A stretch of 64,000 nt of DNA. It comes from Marinobacter gudaonensis. GTDB lineage: Bacteria > Pseudomonadota > Gammaproteobacteria > Pseudomonadales > Oleiphilaceae. Shown piece after piece: positions 20,712 through 31,410 of this stretch; the stretch's first letter is position 1, and every line of letters starts with the position of its first letter. The DNA lies in the NCBI RefSeq assembly GCF_900115175.1, contig NZ_FOYV01000003.1, forward strand, positions 1 to 64,000, in the 5' to 3' direction. The notes beneath the pieces are model-generated. The model was not told the origin of the DNA and searched no databases. It worked only from the letters and a program-made list of their open reading frames with translations. Both the position numbers and the translations under genes were made by a program.

Positions 20712-21983
20712 ATGAAATTTCCATCAAGCACAGCCTTTGCGTTACTCGGTGCCGCCCTGATTGCCATCAGCTATGGGCTGGCGCGTTTTGCCTTTGGTCT
20801 GTTTGTGCCGCCCATCCGGGCCGATCTGGAATTGGCGCCCGACGTGATTGGTGTGATTGGTGCGCTGCCGCTGATCAGTTTTGTGTTCGCCACCCTCCTT
20901 GCGCCGCTTTCTGCCGATCGGCTCGGTGCCCGTAACACCGCGATGGCGTCCGGGCTGTTCGGGGTGGTTGGCCTCGGGCTGATCAGCCAGGCTGGCGGCG
21001 CCATTTCGCTGGGGTTGGGGGTGATTGCCTGTGGCATCTGCACCGGGCTGATGATGCCGGCCCTGACGGCCGCCATGCAGGCCCTGGTGAGGCGTTCATT
21101 GCACGGTCGGGTCAGTTCGGTCATGAATGCCGGTACCAGTATCGGCGTTATCGTCGCCGTTCCCACTATTCTTTTCCTGGCCGGGGCCTGGCGGTATGCA
21201 TACGCGTCCTTTGCCGTTCTGGCGCTGATTGGCGTGCTGGCCACGTGGTTCTTTATTCCTTCGGTTTCCCGGGTGGTGCCTTCTAACGCAGCACCGGCCG
21301 AGCCTATCAGCGCTGACCAGTGGTGGCGCCTGTTCCGGCTGTCACTGTTCGCTTTCATGATGGGGTTTGTGTCCGCGGCCTACTGGATCTTTGCGCCGGA
21401 TCTGGTGGTCAACCTTGGCGAGATGCCTTCTGATTACACCGGGTGGCTGTGGCTGGGTGTGGGCATCGCCGGCCTCGGCGGTGCTGTGGTGGCAGACCTG
21501 GCCGATCGCAACAACCCGCCCATTACCCAGGCGCTGATGCTGATGATGCTGGCCGCGAGCCTGGCGCTGCTGGCGGCCAGCCCGGACAATCTGGCGATTG
21601 CGGCGTTTTCCTCGTTGGTGTTTGGTCTCGCTTACATGAGTCTCACCGGTCTGTACCTGATGACCGGCATCCGCCTGCTGCCCGGTCGGCTGTCCATGGG
21701 GCCGGTGTTGCCGTTTATCGCCATTTCCCTGGGCCAGGCCAGTGGCTCGCCGGTGGTGGGTACGCTGGTGGGGAGTATCGGCTACGCCGACGCTTTTGCC
21801 CTGTTCTGCGTGATTGGAATTGTGGTTGCCATACTGTCGCCGTTTTACCCCCGTTATCTCGAGTACGATCCCGAGGATGAGGGCGAACTGGACACCGGTC
21901 TGCAGGCGGCTTACGACTATCAGCTTCAGAACGAGGAGGGAGAGCCGCTAACACCGGTCACGGGTAAGAGTGAGAGCTACTGA
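20712..21983 (+). CDS. Major facilitator superfamily transporter
   Basis: 423 residues, with GGAGGTGG (20702-20709) before ATG 20712. Twelve hydrophobic segments; the N-terminal half shows ISYGLARFAFGLFVPPIRADL and the loop-2 motif LSADRLGARNTAMASG. It resembles the YbfB/YjiJ type of MFS carriers. The long C-terminal tail is acidic (EYDPEDEGELDTG). Divergent to the TauD-like dioxygenase with 138 bp between, so the two may share regulation. The transported compound is unknown. Confidence 0.85.
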   Translation: MKFPSSTAFALLGAALIAISYGLARFAFGLFVPPIRADLELAPDVIGVIGALPLISFVFATLLAPLSADRLGARNTAMASGLFGVVGLGLISQAGGAISLGLGVIACGICTGLMMPALTAAMQALVRRSLHGRVSSVMNAGTSIGVIVAVPTILFLAGAWRYAYASFAVLALIGVLATWFFIPSVSRVVPSNAAPAEPISADQWWRLFRLSLFAFMMGFVSAAYWIFAPDLVVNLGEMPSDYTGWLWLGVGIAGLGGAVVADLADRNNPPITQALMLMMLAASLALLAASPDNLAIAAFSSLVFGLAYMSLTGLYLMTGIRLLPGRLSMGPVLPFIAISLGQASGSPVVGTLVGSIGYADAFALFCVIGIVVAILSPFYPRYLEYDPEDEGELDTGLQAAYDYQLQNEEGEPLTPVTGKSESY

Positions 21984-22099
21984 AAACCATCAGGATGATG
22001 AAGAACAGCGGGACCATGCCGGCGCCATTTTGTTGCCGGAATCGTCAATGGAATGCCCTGCAGATCCGGCAGGGTAACCACTGTTCTCAAGGTGGAGAC

Positions 22100-23137
22100 T
22101 CAACCGCCGGCCTCCCGGTAAGACACCATACGCTGTTTCTCTTCATCCCACAGTGCATATCGGAAACAGTCGGCAATCTCGCCGGGAGCAAGGCTCGTTG
22201 TCGCGGGCGATTGCAGTTCAGGAATGGCTGCCATCACTTCGGGAAGCCGGTAGAAAGGAATGCGAACGTTGAGATGATGGATATGGTGGTAGCCAATGTT
22301 GCCGGTAAACCACTGCATAACCTTATTCATTCGCATAAAACTCGAAGACTCCATGGCGCCGCGGTAAAAGGTCCAGGCTTCGGGTGAGGCAATTTGCATA
22401 CGCCGGAAGCTGTGCTGGGCAAAAAACAGGTAGCAACCCATTGCCGAGGCGAGCGTCATGGGCAACAGGACCACAAAGAAGACTGTGGTGAACCCGCCCA
22501 AAACCCATACCACGGTCATCAATGCGGCATGGCTGGCCATGGCCGCCAGGGAGTCGAGATACTTGACGGGGGCTCTCAGAAAGGGAAGGAGCGTGATGTT
22601 AAATCCAAAGACAATGGGGTAACTCAACAGCACTACTAATGGATTCCGTTGGGCGCGATAGGTAAAACGCTGCCACCGGGTTGAGTCTCGCCACATACGT
22701 GTTGTGATCAACGGAAAGGCGCCCACACTGGCTTCTGAAATCTGACCAACATGGCCATGGTGGTAATTGTGACTGGCAAGCCAGGAGCGTGTTGGCGTCA
22801 GCATCAGCGCGCCAAAGGCATGGAACAGCCAGTACGCAACCCGGGAGTTTTTGAGAATCGCACCGTGAAGGTAGTCGTGGAAGGTGATAAACGCGCGCAC
22901 TATCAGCAGGCCGCCCAACACCGAGAACATCAGCCGGAGAGGCCACCAGGGAACCAGTCCGGCGGCCGTTAGCGCGATGATCATTAAAACGAAGGTAGAA
23001 GCCACGCGCCACCAGCTCGTTGCCGCAGATTGCTCGACATACGGTCTGGTGGCCTCGAGCAGCTTCCGACCAACCCGGATACCTTCGCTGTGCTCCGGCG
23101 CGTTGTCGTCCGATACCTGGACATTATCCTGACGCAT
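22100..23137 (-). CDS. Membrane fatty acid desaturase
   Basis: 345 residues from ATG 23137. The three histidine boxes of diiron membrane desaturases are present: HDYLH (87-91), HNYHH (123-127) and HHIHH (284-288), separated by paired membrane helices. These bind the two irons that insert a double bond into an acyl chain with O2 and an electron donor. There is no fused cytochrome b5 or ferredoxin domain. A perfect 14-bp palindrome upstream (23169-23182) could be an operator. Likely role: adjusting membrane fluidity or converting a lipid substrate; regiochemistry cannot be read from sequence. Confidence 0.88.
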   Translation of the reverse strand: MRQDNVQVSDDNAPEHSEGIRVGRKLLEATRPYVEQSAATSWWRVASTFVLMIIALTAAGLVPWWPLRLMFSVLGGLLIVRAFITFHDYLHGAILKNSRVAYWLFHAFGALMLTPTRSWLASHNYHHGHVGQISEASVGAFPLITTRMWRDSTRWQRFTYRAQRNPLVVLLSYPIVFGFNITLLPFLRAPVKYLDSLAAMASHAALMTVVWVLGGFTTVFFVVLLPMTLASAMGCYLFFAQHSFRRMQIASPEAWTFYRGAMESSSFMRMNKVMQWFTGNIGYHHIHHLNVRIPFYRLPEVMAAIPELQSPATTSLAPGEIADCFRYALWDEEKQRMVSYREAGG

Positions 23138-23168
23138 GGTTACGTCCCTCCCTGACTGTAAAACTAGA

Positions 23169-23182
23169 TCTCTCGCGAGAGA
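23169..23182. promoter_or_regulatory. Palindrome upstream of desaturase, possible operator
   Basis: TCTCTCGCGAGAGA is a perfect 14-bp palindrome 32 bp upstream of the desaturase start on the minus strand, a usual operator position. No regulator is assigned. Confidence 0.45.
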
Positions 23183-23371
23183 ATTTCCAATGGCTCAAGG
23201 CGGGGTTCGCCGGTTTTCCGGACCCGGACAATGTCTGATCTGACCCTCTTCGCCCTATGTGCGGCAGCGAACAGACTGACCTGAGAGAATCACCTACGAT
23301 CACTATAGATGAGGCGACGGAGCTGCCGGAACAGGACGTTACATCTTGCGTCACAGGGACGAGACGCAACC

Positions 23372-23479
23372 ATGATTGAGGATTTAAACGGGAAGGATCT
23401 GCCTGTGAATAATGGTATTTATATCGTTGGTGCCGTGATCATTGTTGTGATGATTCTTTCCTTCCTGGGTTTCCGGTGA
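23372..23479 (+). CDS. 35-residue single-pass membrane peptide
   Basis: ATG 23372 reads MIEDLNGKDLPVNNGIYIVG then a hydrophobic stretch (AVIIVVMILSFLGF) and stops at 23477-23479. GTG 23405 is an alternative start that has a better ribosome site (GGGAAGGA, 23390-23397) and gives a 24-residue peptide starting VNNGIYIVGAV. One membrane helix covers most of it. Similar tiny NNG-hydrophobic peptides occur in related genomes to my recollection, though I cannot check. A strong palindrome follows 42 bp downstream, consistent with a transcription unit of its own. Confidence 0.6.
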   Translation: MIEDLNGKDLPVNNGIYIVGAVIIVVMILSFLGFR

Positions 23480-23520
23480 GCAGGGGCTCGTATCGGACCC
23501 TTTTGCTGCTCCGCAGAACA

Positions 23521-23548
23521 ACAAACCCTGGCCATGGCCAGGGTTTGT
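23521..23548. terminator. Perfect 28-bp palindrome, likely bidirectional terminator
   Basis: ACAAACCCTGGCC and its exact complement GGCCAGGGTTTGT meet around AT, forming a perfect palindrome between the convergent 35-aa frame and the acyl-CoA ligase (ends 23575). No long T-run follows, so Rho independence is uncertain. Confidence 0.6.
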
Positions 23549-23574
23549 AGGTTCAACCGACGCAGGAATTGCGG

Positions 23575-25263
23575 CTATTTTTTCAATCCCATCTCCTCGA
23601 TGGAAATCTCCCGCATCTTGAACTTCTGGATCTTCCCGGTGACAGTCATCGGGAATTCGTCCACGAACTTGTAGTTCTTCGGGATCTTGAAGTGGGCGAT
23701 CTTGCCTTTGCAGAAGGCTTGGAGGTCGTCGGCGCTGACCGGTTCTGCGTCCGGGCGCAGCTTAACCCAGGCAATCAGCTCTTCGCCGTACTTCTCGTCC
23801 GGGATGCCGGTCACCTGCACTTCCTCGATGGCCGGGTGGGTGTACAGGAACTCCTCGATCTCTTTCGGGTAGATGTTCTCACCGCCGCGGATCACCATGT
23901 CCTTGATGCGGCCGACGATCTGGATGTAGCCGTCTTCGTCCATAGTGGCCAGGTCGCCGGTGTGCATCCAGCCGGCGTCGTCGATGGCTTCGCGGGTTTT
24001 TTCTTCGTTGTTCCAGTACTTCAGCATCACGCTGTAGCCGCGGGTGCACAGCTCGCCGATCTCGCCACGGGGCACCACGTTGCCGGTGCCCGGGTCCACG
24101 ATCTTGGTTTCCAGGTGCGGCTGGGTACGGCCTACGGTGGTCACCTGCTTCTCGAACGGGTCGAGGGAGCTGGTCTGGGTGGACACCGGGCTGGTCTCGG
24201 TCATGCCGTAGGCAATCTGAACCTCTTTCATGTTCATCTTGCCGTTGACCTTCTTCATCACCTCGGCCGGGCAGATGGAGCCGGCCATGATGCCGGTGCG
24301 CAGGCTGGAGAGGTCGTAGGTTTCGAAGTCCGGGTCGGCCAGTTCGGCGATGAACATGGTGGGCACGCCGTACAGGGCGGTGGCCTTCTCCTGGTGCACG
24401 GCCTGCAGTACCGACTTGGGCTCAAAGCCTTCGCCCGGGTAGATCATGGTGGAGCCGTGGGTAATACAGCCCAGGTTGCCCATCACCATGCCGAAGCAGT
24501 GGTACAGCGGAACGGGGATCACCAGACGGTCTTTTTCGGTGAACAGCTGGCTTTCCGCCACAAAGTACCCGTTGTTCAGGATGTTGTGGTGGGTGAGGGT
24601 AGCGCCCTTGGGGTTGCCGGTGGTGCCGGAGGTAAACTGGATGTTGATGGGGTCATCAAACTGCAGCTGGTCCTGGCGCTCGTACAGTTGTGCCTCGGTG
24701 ACTTCCCCGGCGAAGCCGAGAAACTCTTTCCAGCTCCACATGCCGTCGTGCTTGTCTTCGTGCACGTTGATCACGGCGCGCAGCTCGGGCACCTGTTCGG
24801 CCTTGAGTTTGCCGGCGGTGGAGTTCTTGAGCTCTGGCGCCAGCTCGTAAATCATCTGGCGGTAATTGGAGGCCTTGAAGCTGTCGGCGGTGACCAGTAC
24901 CGAGATGCCCGCCAGGTTGAGGGCGTACTTCAGTTCATGCACGCCGTAGGCCGGGTTAATGTTCACCAGGATGGCGCCCACCTTGGCGGTGGCGAACTGG
25001 GTGACGGTCCACTCGTAGCGGTTCGGCGACCAGATGCCCACGCGGTCACCACGCTTCACACCGATGGCCATGAAGGCGCGGGCGGCTTCGTTCACCTTCT
25101 CCACAAACTCTTTGTAGGTCCAGCGAATGTCCTGGTGCAGGCACACCAGGGCTTCGGTGTTGGGGTATTTTTCGGCGGTGCGGTCGAGCATTTCGCCTAT
25201 GGTCATGCCCAGCAGGGGCACGTCTGCGGTTCCGCTGGTGTAGCTGGGTAGAGTCTTGCTCAT
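23575..25263 (-). CDS. AMP-forming acyl-CoA synthetase
   Basis: 562 residues from ATG 25263. Adenylate-forming signatures: the P-loop [18 protein letters not shown] near residue 210, [10 protein letters not shown] near 345, [17 protein letters not shown] near 430 and the C-terminal lysine region in [14 protein letters not shown]. It ligates an organic acid to CoA via an acyl-AMP. It is the last gene of the leucine/isovalerate (liu) cluster, where such a ligase could activate acetoacetate, isovalerate or medium-chain acids; the exact acid is not evident. No membrane segment; cytoplasmic. Confidence 0.88.
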   Translation of the reverse strand: MSKTLPSYTSGTADVPLLGMTIGEMLDRTAEKYPNTEALVCLHQDIRWTYKEFVEKVNEAARAFMAIGVKRGDRVGIWSPNRYEWTVTQFATAKVGAILVNINPAYGVHELKYALNLAGISVLVTADSFKASNYRQMIYELAPELKNSTAGKLKAEQVPELRAVINVHEDKHDGMWSWKEFLGFAGEVTEAQLYERQDQLQFDDPINIQFTSGTTGNPKGATLTHHNILNNGYFVAESQLFTEKDRLVIPVPLYHCFGMVMGNLGCITHGSTMIYPGEGFEPKSVLQAVHQEKATALYGVPTMFIAELADPDFETYDLSSLRTGIMAGSICPAEVMKKVNGKMNMKEVQIAYGMTETSPVSTQTSSLDPFEKQVTTVGRTQPHLETKIVDPGTGNVVPRGEIGELCTRGYSVMLKYWNNEEKTREAIDDAGWMHTGDLATMDEDGYIQIVGRIKDMVIRGGENIYPKEIEEFLYTHPAIEEVQVTGIPDEKYGEELIAWVKLRPDAEPVSADDLQAFCKGKIAHFKIPKNYKFVDEFPMTVTGKIQKFKMREISIEEMGLKK

Positions 25264-25316
25264 TTCTCTGCCTCCATTGTTTTTGTAGTCGAGGGCGAGC
25301 AGGGGGATATCACCTG

Positions 25317-25895
25317 CTAGCGACTCTGATTGTGATACTCGGGGTTAGGTTGCATATCGCTGGCAATCGCCACGCGGTTGGACATGTTGTAGAAACCCAC
25401 CAGGTTGCTCAGGTCCCAGATGGCGCGGTCGCTGAATCCGGCATCGCGCAGGGCCTGGATGTGCTCTTCGGTCACGGTGGCCGGCGAGCGGGTGAGGTGC
25501 GATGCAAAATCGAGCATGGCCCGCTGGCGTTTGTCGAGTTTGGCGCTGCGGTAGTTCATCACCATGTGCTCGCCCAGTTGCGGATCGCCGCTGAGTACCC
25601 GCACGGCGGCGCCGTGGGCCACCAGGCAGTAGAAACATTTGTTCTCGGAGGAGACCACCACGGCCACCATTTCCCGCTCCAGTTTGGAGAGTTCGCCTTC
25701 GCCGAGCATGAGCTCGTTGTAGAGGCGGGTGAAGCCTTCCAGCTGTTTGAGGTTCTGGCTGTACGCGGTGAGTACGTTCGGGATCATGCCGAGTTTTTCC
25801 TGGCAGATCTGGAAGTACTTCTGGGTGTCTTCTGGTAGGTCTTTGATCTCCGGGATGGGGAGGTCCAGGGCTACCACGTTTTTGTTCTGGTTCAT
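25317..25895 (-). CDS. AhpD-like peroxidase-related protein
   Basis: 192 residues from ATG 25895. The carboxymuconolactone decarboxylase/AhpD core [18 protein letters not shown] motif is present as E84, C87, C90 and H94 ([14 protein letters not shown]), the CxxC-plus-His redox site. The protein belongs to the 'peroxidase-related' subgroup, which starts with the [16 protein letters not shown] type of segment. It probably reduces peroxides through the thiol pair. It lies between the HMG-CoA lyase and the acyl-CoA ligase on the same strand, though a long hairpin element separates it from the former; the link to leucine breakdown is positional only. Confidence 0.85.
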   Translation of the reverse strand: MNQNKNVVALDLPIPEIKDLPEDTQKYFQICQEKLGMIPNVLTAYSQNLKQLEGFTRLYNELMLGEGELSKLEREMVAVVVSSENKCFYCLVAHGAAVRVLSGDPQLGEHMVMNYRSAKLDKRQRAMLDFASHLTRSPATVTEEHIQALRDAGFSDRAIWDLSNLVGFYNMSNRVAIASDMQPNPEYHNQSR

Positions 25896-25927
25896 TGGTT
25901 ATTCCTAGCCTTCTTGTCTCGGTGCTG

Positions 25928-26035
25928 TGGCAGGTGGGGTGCAACCACCCGGGACACGCGGTGAATACGTCCGTGTACGCTTGACTGCAGCATCCATGCT
26001 GCAGACAGTCCCGGGTGGTTGCACCCCACCTGCCA
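25928..26035. repeat. Nested hairpin element, family I copy 1
   Basis: Perfect 28-bp inverted arms (25928-25955 and 26008-26035), starting TGGCAGGTGGGGTGCAACC, enclose a 52-bp core containing CGCTTGACTGCAGCATCC and an inner hairpin CTGCAGCAT-cc-ATGCTGCAG. The core recurs at 31411-31508 and, inverted, at 35311-35404, but the outer arms are different in each copy. Confidence 0.9.
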
Positions 26036-26043
26036 GTCCATTG

Positions 26044-26949
26044 CTAGCAGTTACCGCCTAAGGCCTGACCGACCTTGGAGCCGTTGTGACGTTTCAGCTG
26101 GCCACAAATCCACTCGCCGGTGGCGACGAGCTTGTTCAGATCGACGCCGGTTTCGATGCCTAAACCGTTCAGCAGGTATAGCACGTCTTCGGTGGCGACG
26201 TTGCCCGAGGCGCCCTTGGCATAGGGGCAGCCGCCGAGGCCCGCCACGGAGGCATCAATCACGCTCACACCTTCTTCCAGCACCGCGTACAGGTTGGCCA
26301 GGGCCTGGCCGTAGGTGTCGTGGAAGTGGGCAGCGAGTTTGTCCATGGGTACGTGGGCGGCGACGGCTTCGAGCATGCGTTTGGCTTTCAGCGGTGTGCC
26401 CACGCCGATGGTGTCGCCCAGGGAAATTTCGTGGCAGCCCATGTCGTAGAGTGCTTTGGCCACGGTGGCTACCTGTTCCGGGGCGATGTCGCCTTCGTAC
26501 GGGCAGCCCATGACGGTGGACACGTAGCCGCGCACGGGGATGCCGTGTTTGCGGGCTTCTTCCACCACCGGGGCGAAGCGTTCGAGGCTTTCGGCGATGG
26601 TGCAGTTGATGTTCTTCTTGGTGAAGGATTCGGATGCGGCGCCGAACACGGCCACTTCGTCGGCCTTCGCCGCGAGCGCCCCCTCAAACCCTTTCAGGTT
26701 CGGGGTGAGGGCGGAGTAGCGAACGCCAGCCTTCCGGGTGATGCCGGCCATCACTTCGGCGGCATCGCCCATCTGGGGCACCCATTTCGGCGAGACGAAG
26801 CTGGCGGCTTCGATGTGGCTCAGGCCAGTGTCGGCCAGCCGGTCGATCAGCCCGGTCTTGATGGCGGTGGCGATCACCGGGCCGGGCTCGTTCTGGAGTC
26901 CGTCCCGGGGGCTCATCTCAACCAGGCGTACCTGTTTGGGAAAGGCCAT
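26044..26949 (-). CDS. liuE: Hydroxymethylglutaryl-CoA lyase
   Basis: 301 residues from ATG 26949; the start overlaps the preceding liuD stop (TGATG). DRE-TIM signature: R15-D16 in [11 protein letters not shown], metal ligands H208/H210 in AAHFHDT, and the catalytic loop [16 protein letters not shown] with C241. It cleaves HMG-CoA to acetyl-CoA and acetoacetate, the last step of leucine degradation. Translational coupling to liuD supports this assignment. Cytoplasmic. Confidence 0.95.
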   Translation of the reverse strand: MAFPKQVRLVEMSPRDGLQNEPGPVIATAIKTGLIDRLADTGLSHIEAASFVSPKWVPQMGDAAEVMAGITRKAGVRYSALTPNLKGFEGALAAKADEVAVFGAASESFTKKNINCTIAESLERFAPVVEEARKHGIPVRGYVSTVMGCPYEGDIAPEQVATVAKALYDMGCHEISLGDTIGVGTPLKAKRMLEAVAAHVPMDKLAAHFHDTYGQALANLYAVLEEGVSVIDASVAGLGGCPYAKGASGNVATEDVLYLLNGLGIETGVDLNKLVATGEWICGQLKRHNGSKVGQALGGNC

Positions 26950-28946
26950 CAGCCTGCCTCCTCGGTTTCGGTGACTTCGATGGCGATCAGCTCGGCACCT
27001 TCGGAGACCTGGTCGCCTTCGGCGAAGAAGATCTCGGTCACCACGCCGTCGGCCGGGGCCTTGATGGCGTGTTCCATTTTCATGGCCTCCATGATCACCA
27101 GGCTCTGGCCGGCGGTGACTCTGTCGCCCACCTTGGCCTGTACCGCCACGATGGCGCCGTTCATGGGCGCGGCCAGGCTGCCGTCGCCGGCCATTTCCTC
27201 GAAGCCGTAGCTTTCCTTGTAGACGGTGCAGTTGAAGGTGTCGCCTTCGTAGAACAGCACCAGCTGGTCGTTGTGCAGGTTGCCGTGGACGCTGATGCGG
27301 TGGCCGTTGATCACGGCCTGCAGGTAGTCATCATCCAGTTTGGCGTTCAGGTGGTAGATGCTGTCGCCCACGAACACCTGGTAGCGGTCGTCGCGCTCGA
27401 GGATCTTGAGTTCGTGCACGTCCTCGCCCACCTGCAGCTTCAGGGGCTGGGCGTACTCGGAGTTCATGCGCCAGCTGTTCTTGCGGCTGAACGGCGACCA
27501 GGGGTCGGCGGTGACCGGCTCGGAGGATTTGCGCTGCTCCAGTACAAAACCTGCCGACAGCACGAGGGCCTTGTGGGTATCGAGTCTGGACTTCGGGAAC
27601 AGCAGTTCCCGGTGGTCTTCGATAAACCCGGTGGTCAGGTCCGCCTCCCGGAACGGCTGGGCGTCGGCCAGGGCGTGCAGGAACCGGATGTTGGTTTTCA
27701 CGCCGGCGATGCGGTAGTGCTCCAGAGCCTGAACCATGCGGTTGATGGCCTGGTCGCGGGTTTCGTCCCACACGATCAGCTTGGCGATCATCGGGTCGTA
27801 GTGGATGCTGATGTCGTCGCCTTCGGTTACGCCGGTATCCACGCGCACATGGGCGCTTTCATCCGGGGTACTCAGGTAGCGCAGGTTGCCGGTGGCGGGC
27901 AGGAAGTCCTGGTCCGGGTCTTCGGCGTAAATCCGCGCTTCCAGGGCGTGTCCCCGGGTTTTCACCTGGGACTGTTCCAGCGGCAGGGGCTCACCCCAGG
28001 CCACTTTCAGTTGCCATTCCACCAGGTCCTGGCCGGTGACCATTTCGGTAACCGGGTGCTCTACCTGCAGGCGGGTGTTCATTTCCATGAAGAAGAAAGA
28101 GCCGTCCACGTCGTACAGGAACTCGACGGTACCCGCACCCACATAGTTGATGGCCTGGGCCGCGCGCACGGCGGCTTCGCCCATGGCCTTGCGGGTGTCC
28201 TCGCTCAGGCCCGGGGCCGGGGCTTCTTCCAGGACTTTCTGGTGGCGGCGCTGCACGGAGCAGTCCCGCTCGGCCAGATACACGCCCTTGCCGTCCTGGT
28301 CGCAGAACACCTGGATTTCCACGTGCCGCGGCTGGGTCAGGTAGCGCTCGATGAGCATGTCCGGGTTGCCGAAGGCGTTCTTGGCTTCGCGCTTGGCCGC
28401 GGCCAGGGCGTCGTCGAACTCGGCCATGCTCTGCACCACGCGCATGCCTTTACCACCGCCGCCAGCCACGGCCTTTAGCAGCAGCGGGAAGCCGCACTTC
28501 TCGGCTTCGGCGCGCAGGGTTTCCACCGACTGGTCGTCGCCGTGGTAGCCCGGTACCAGCGGCACGCCGGCCTTCTCCATAATGGCCTTGGCGGCAGACT
28601 TGGAGCCCATGGCGGCAATGGCCGAGGAGGGCGGGCCGATGAACACGATGTTGTTGGCCTCGCAGGCCTCGGCAAAGCCGGTGTTCTCCGACAGGAAGCC
28701 ATAGCCCGGGTGGATGGCCTGGGCGCCACTTTCCTTCGCGACCTGGATGATCTTCTCGGCCTTCAGGTAGCTTTCACCGCTGGGTGCCGGGCCAATGTGG
28801 AAAGCCTCGTCGGCCATGGCCACGTGCCGGGCGTTGGCATCGGCGTCGGAGTAGACGGCCACGCAGCGGATGCCCATGCGGTGGGCGGTTTGGATGATCC
28901 GGCAGGCGATTTCGCCCCGGTTGGCGATCAGAATCTTGCTGAACAT
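26949..28946 (-). CDS. liuD: 3-methylcrotonyl-CoA carboxylase, biotin-containing alpha subunit
   Basis: 665 residues from ATG 28946. Domains in order: biotin carboxylase N-terminal ([14 protein letters not shown]), ATP-grasp with the Gly loop [13 protein letters not shown] (about 160-172), the substrate-site motif [18 protein letters not shown] (about 287-304), the C-terminal biotin carboxylase domain, and a biotin carrier domain at the C terminus with EAMKMEH, in which the Lys is biotinylated. It carboxylates biotin with ATP and bicarbonate; LiuB then transfers CO2 to 3-methylcrotonyl-CoA. It sits two bases from liuC, in one operon with liuB. Confidence 0.95.
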   Translation of the reverse strand: MFSKILIANRGEIACRIIQTAHRMGIRCVAVYSDADANARHVAMADEAFHIGPAPSGESYLKAEKIIQVAKESGAQAIHPGYGFLSENTGFAEACEANNIVFIGPPSSAIAAMGSKSAAKAIMEKAGVPLVPGYHGDDQSVETLRAEAEKCGFPLLLKAVAGGGGKGMRVVQSMAEFDDALAAAKREAKNAFGNPDMLIERYLTQPRHVEIQVFCDQDGKGVYLAERDCSVQRRHQKVLEEAPAPGLSEDTRKAMGEAAVRAAQAINYVGAGTVEFLYDVDGSFFFMEMNTRLQVEHPVTEMVTGQDLVEWQLKVAWGEPLPLEQSQVKTRGHALEARIYAEDPDQDFLPATGNLRYLSTPDESAHVRVDTGVTEGDDISIHYDPMIAKLIVWDETRDQAINRMVQALEHYRIAGVKTNIRFLHALADAQPFREADLTTGFIEDHRELLFPKSRLDTHKALVLSAGFVLEQRKSSEPVTADPWSPFSRKNSWRMNSEYAQPLKLQVGEDVHELKILERDDRYQVFVGDSIYHLNAKLDDDYLQAVINGHRISVHGNLHNDQLVLFYEGDTFNCTVYKESYGFEEMAGDGSLAAPMNGAIVAVQAKVGDRVTAGQSLVIMEAMKMEHAIKAPADGVVTEIFFAEGDQVSEGAELIAIEVTETEEAG

Positions 28947-28948
28947 TG

Positions 28949-29755
28949 TTATTTTCCCTCCGGAACCCAGTTGGCCTTGCGCTTGTTCAGGAAGGCACCA
29001 AGCCCTTCCTGACCTTCTTCACCCACCCGAATGTCTGCGATGCGTTGCGCGGTGTCGTCGATCACATCGTCGCTGATGGGCTTGTGGCTGACGGCAAATA
29101 CCAGGTCCTTGGCGGCTTTCATGGCCTCGGGCCCGTTCATGGCCAGTTGCTGGAGCATGTCGTTGCAGCGGGCGTCCATGGCCTCGACGTCGTCGCAGAC
29201 GATGTGCACGAGGCCGTATTCCTGTGCTTGCTGCGCGGTAAACACTTCGGCGGAGATGAAGTACCGCCGGGCCTGGCGTTCGCCGATGGCACGCACCACG
29301 TAGGGGCTGATCACCGCGGGAATCAGGCCGAGCTTCACTTCGCTCAGGCAGAAGCTGGACTGCTCGGTGGCGATCACGATGTCGCAGCAGGCAGCCAGGC
29401 CCACTGCGCCGCCGAAAGCGGCGCCCTGTACCAGGCCGATCACGGGCTTGGACAGGTGGTTAAGCACGTTCATCAGCCGCGCCAGCTCCCGGGAATCGTC
29501 CAGGTTTTCCTGGCGGGTGTTCTCGGCCATGCGGCGCATCCAGCCAAGGTCGGCCCCGGCGGAGAAGTGCTTGCCCTCGGAGCGCAGAATCACCACTTTC
29601 ACGCTGCTGTCGGTATTCACCTCGGTGAGGGCGTTGATCAGCTGCTGGATGATCACGTCGTCGAAGGCGTTGCGTTTGTCCGGGCGGTTGAGCACTACCT
29701 CGGCCACGCCGTCGTCGCGCCGTTTGAGCAGGACTGCGGTTTCGTTGTCTGTCAT
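28949..29755 (-). CDS. liuC: Methylglutaconyl-CoA hydratase
   Basis: 268 residues. ATG 29755 is preferred over the longer start at 29773 because GGGGAG lies just upstream and the longer form overlaps liuB. Crotonase family: oxyanion-hole segments LRSEGKHFSAGADLGWM and GAAFGGAVGLAACCD, and the catalytic-region SFCLSEVKLGLIPAVI with the usual glutamate. It hydrates 3-methylglutaconyl-CoA to HMG-CoA between the LiuBD and LiuE steps. The product assignment rests on both family and operon position. Confidence 0.92.
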   Translation of the reverse strand: MTDNETAVLLKRRDDGVAEVVLNRPDKRNAFDDVIIQQLINALTEVNTDSSVKVVILRSEGKHFSAGADLGWMRRMAENTRQENLDDSRELARLMNVLNHLSKPVIGLVQGAAFGGAVGLAACCDIVIATEQSSFCLSEVKLGLIPAVISPYVVRAIGERQARRYFISAEVFTAQQAQEYGLVHIVCDDVEAMDARCNDMLQQLAMNGPEAMKAAKDLVFAVSHKPISDDVIDDTAQRIADIRVGEEGQEGLGAFLNKRKANWVPEGK

Positions 29756-29769
29756 GGCAGTCTCCCCGA

Positions 29770-31377
29770 TCACATCCGGAACACGCCAAAGCGCGTGGGC
29801 TTGGCGGGTCGGTTAAGGGTGGCAGAGAGGCTCAGGGCAACCACTTCCCGGGTCTGGGCCGGGTCGATCACGCCGTCGTCCCACAGGCGGGCGCTGGCGT
29901 AGTAGGGGTGGCCCTGTTCTTCGTACTTGTCGATCACCGGTTTCTTGAACTCGGCTTCTTCCTCGGCGCTCCACTGCTGGCCTTTACGCTCCATGCCTTC
30001 ACGCTTCACCTGGGCCAGTACGCCGGCGGCCTGTTCGCCGCCCATCACCGAGATGCGGGCGTTCGGCCACATCCACAGGAAGTCGGGACTGTAGGCGCGG
30101 CCACACATGCCGTAGTTGCCTGCACCGAAGGAGCCGCCGATCAGCACGGTGATCTTGGGCACGTTGGCGCAGGCCACGGCCATGACCATCTTGGCGCCGT
30201 GCTTGGCAATGCCCTCGGCCTCGTATTTCTGGCCCACCATGAAGCCGGTGATGTTCTGCAGGAACAGCAGTGGAATGTTGCGCTGGCAGCACAGTTCAAT
30301 GAAGTGGGCGCCTTTCTGGGCGGCTTCGCTGAACAGGATGCCGTTGTTGGCGATGATGCCTACCGGGTAGCCGTGGATGTGGGCAAAGCCGGTGACCAGG
30401 GTCTGGCCGTAGTAGCGTTTGAATTCGTCGAACTCAGAACCGTCGACAATGCGGGCGATCACGTCACGCACATCAAACTGTTTGCGCAGGTCGGTGCCGA
30501 CGATGCCGTAGATTTCTTCGGCGTCGTACAGCGGCGCCCGGGGCTTCTGGACTTCCACCGGGACCGGCTTTTTGCGGTTCAGGTTGGCAACGCTGCGCCG
30601 GGCGATTTCCAGGGCGTGGGCGTCGTTTTCGGCGTAATGGTCGGCCACGCCGGAAACCTTGCAGTGTACGTCGGCGCCACCAAGGTCTTCGGCGCTGACC
30701 ACTTCACCAGTGGCGGCTTTTACCAGCGGCGGGCCGGCCAGGAAGATGGTGCCCTGGTTGCGTACGATGATGGATTCGTCGGCCATGGCGGGCACGTAGG
30801 CGCCGCCGGCGGTGCACAGGCCCATGACGACGGCGATCTGGGGGATGTCGTCGGCGCTCATGCGGGCCTGGTTGTAGAAGATGCGCCCGAAGTGGTCGCG
30901 GTCCGGGAAGACTTCGTCCTGGCGGGGCAGGTTGGCGCCGCCGGAGTCGACCAGGTAAATGCAGGGCAGGCGGTTTTCCAGGGCGATTTCCTGGGCCCGG
31001 AGGTGTTTCTTGACCGTCAGCGGGTAGTAGCTGCCGCCTTTTACGGTGGCGTCGTTGGCGATGATCATACATTCGGTGCCGGAGACGCGGCCCACGCCGG
31101 CGATCACGCCCGCTGCGGGGACTTCTTCACCGTACACGTTGTAGGCGGCGAACTGGCCGATTTCCAGGAACGGGGAGCCGTCGTCCAGGAGGCGGTTGAT
31201 GCGCTCGCGGGGGAGCAGTTTGCCCCGGTCGGTGTGGCGTTTCTGGTAATCGGGGCCGCCGCCCTGCTGGATGGTGGCGACTTTGTCGCGCAGGTCGGCG
31301 ACGGCCTTGGCCATGGATTCCTGGTTGGCCTGGAACTCTTCGGACCTGGGGTTAATCTTGCTTTGGAGTATTGTCAT
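29770..31377 (-). CDS. liuB: 3-methylcrotonyl-CoA carboxylase beta (carboxyltransferase) subunit
   Basis: 535 residues; ATG 31377 begins [15 protein letters not shown], the normal N terminus, whereas the open frame upstream runs through a hairpin element. Carboxyltransferase motifs: [73 protein letters not shown] and [16 protein letters not shown]. It transfers carboxyl from LiuD biotin to 3-methylcrotonyl-CoA. A long hairpin (31411-31508) separates it from liuA. Confidence 0.95.
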   Translation of the reverse strand: MTILQSKINPRSEEFQANQESMAKAVADLRDKVATIQQGGGPDYQKRHTDRGKLLPRERINRLLDDGSPFLEIGQFAAYNVYGEEVPAAGVIAGVGRVSGTECMIIANDATVKGGSYYPLTVKKHLRAQEIALENRLPCIYLVDSGGANLPRQDEVFPDRDHFGRIFYNQARMSADDIPQIAVVMGLCTAGGAYVPAMADESIIVRNQGTIFLAGPPLVKAATGEVVSAEDLGGADVHCKVSGVADHYAENDAHALEIARRSVANLNRKKPVPVEVQKPRAPLYDAEEIYGIVGTDLRKQFDVRDVIARIVDGSEFDEFKRYYGQTLVTGFAHIHGYPVGIIANNGILFSEAAQKGAHFIELCCQRNIPLLFLQNITGFMVGQKYEAEGIAKHGAKMVMAVACANVPKITVLIGGSFGAGNYGMCGRAYSPDFLWMWPNARISVMGGEQAAGVLAQVKREGMERKGQQWSAEEEAEFKKPVIDKYEEQGHPYYASARLWDDGVIDPAQTREVVALSLSATLNRPAKPTRFGVFRM

Positions 31378-31410
31378 TTTTTCGGGCCTCGAGTTTCGGG
31401 GCGGCGGGAC

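Noticed and set aside
23569..25251. 560-codon open frame on the plus strand opposite the acyl-CoA ligase
   Set aside because: It is the antisense image of a GC-rich gene; the translation ([20 protein letters not shown] and so on) has the His/Val/Gly-rich look of a shadow, with no ribosome site, while the minus strand has clear ligase motifs.
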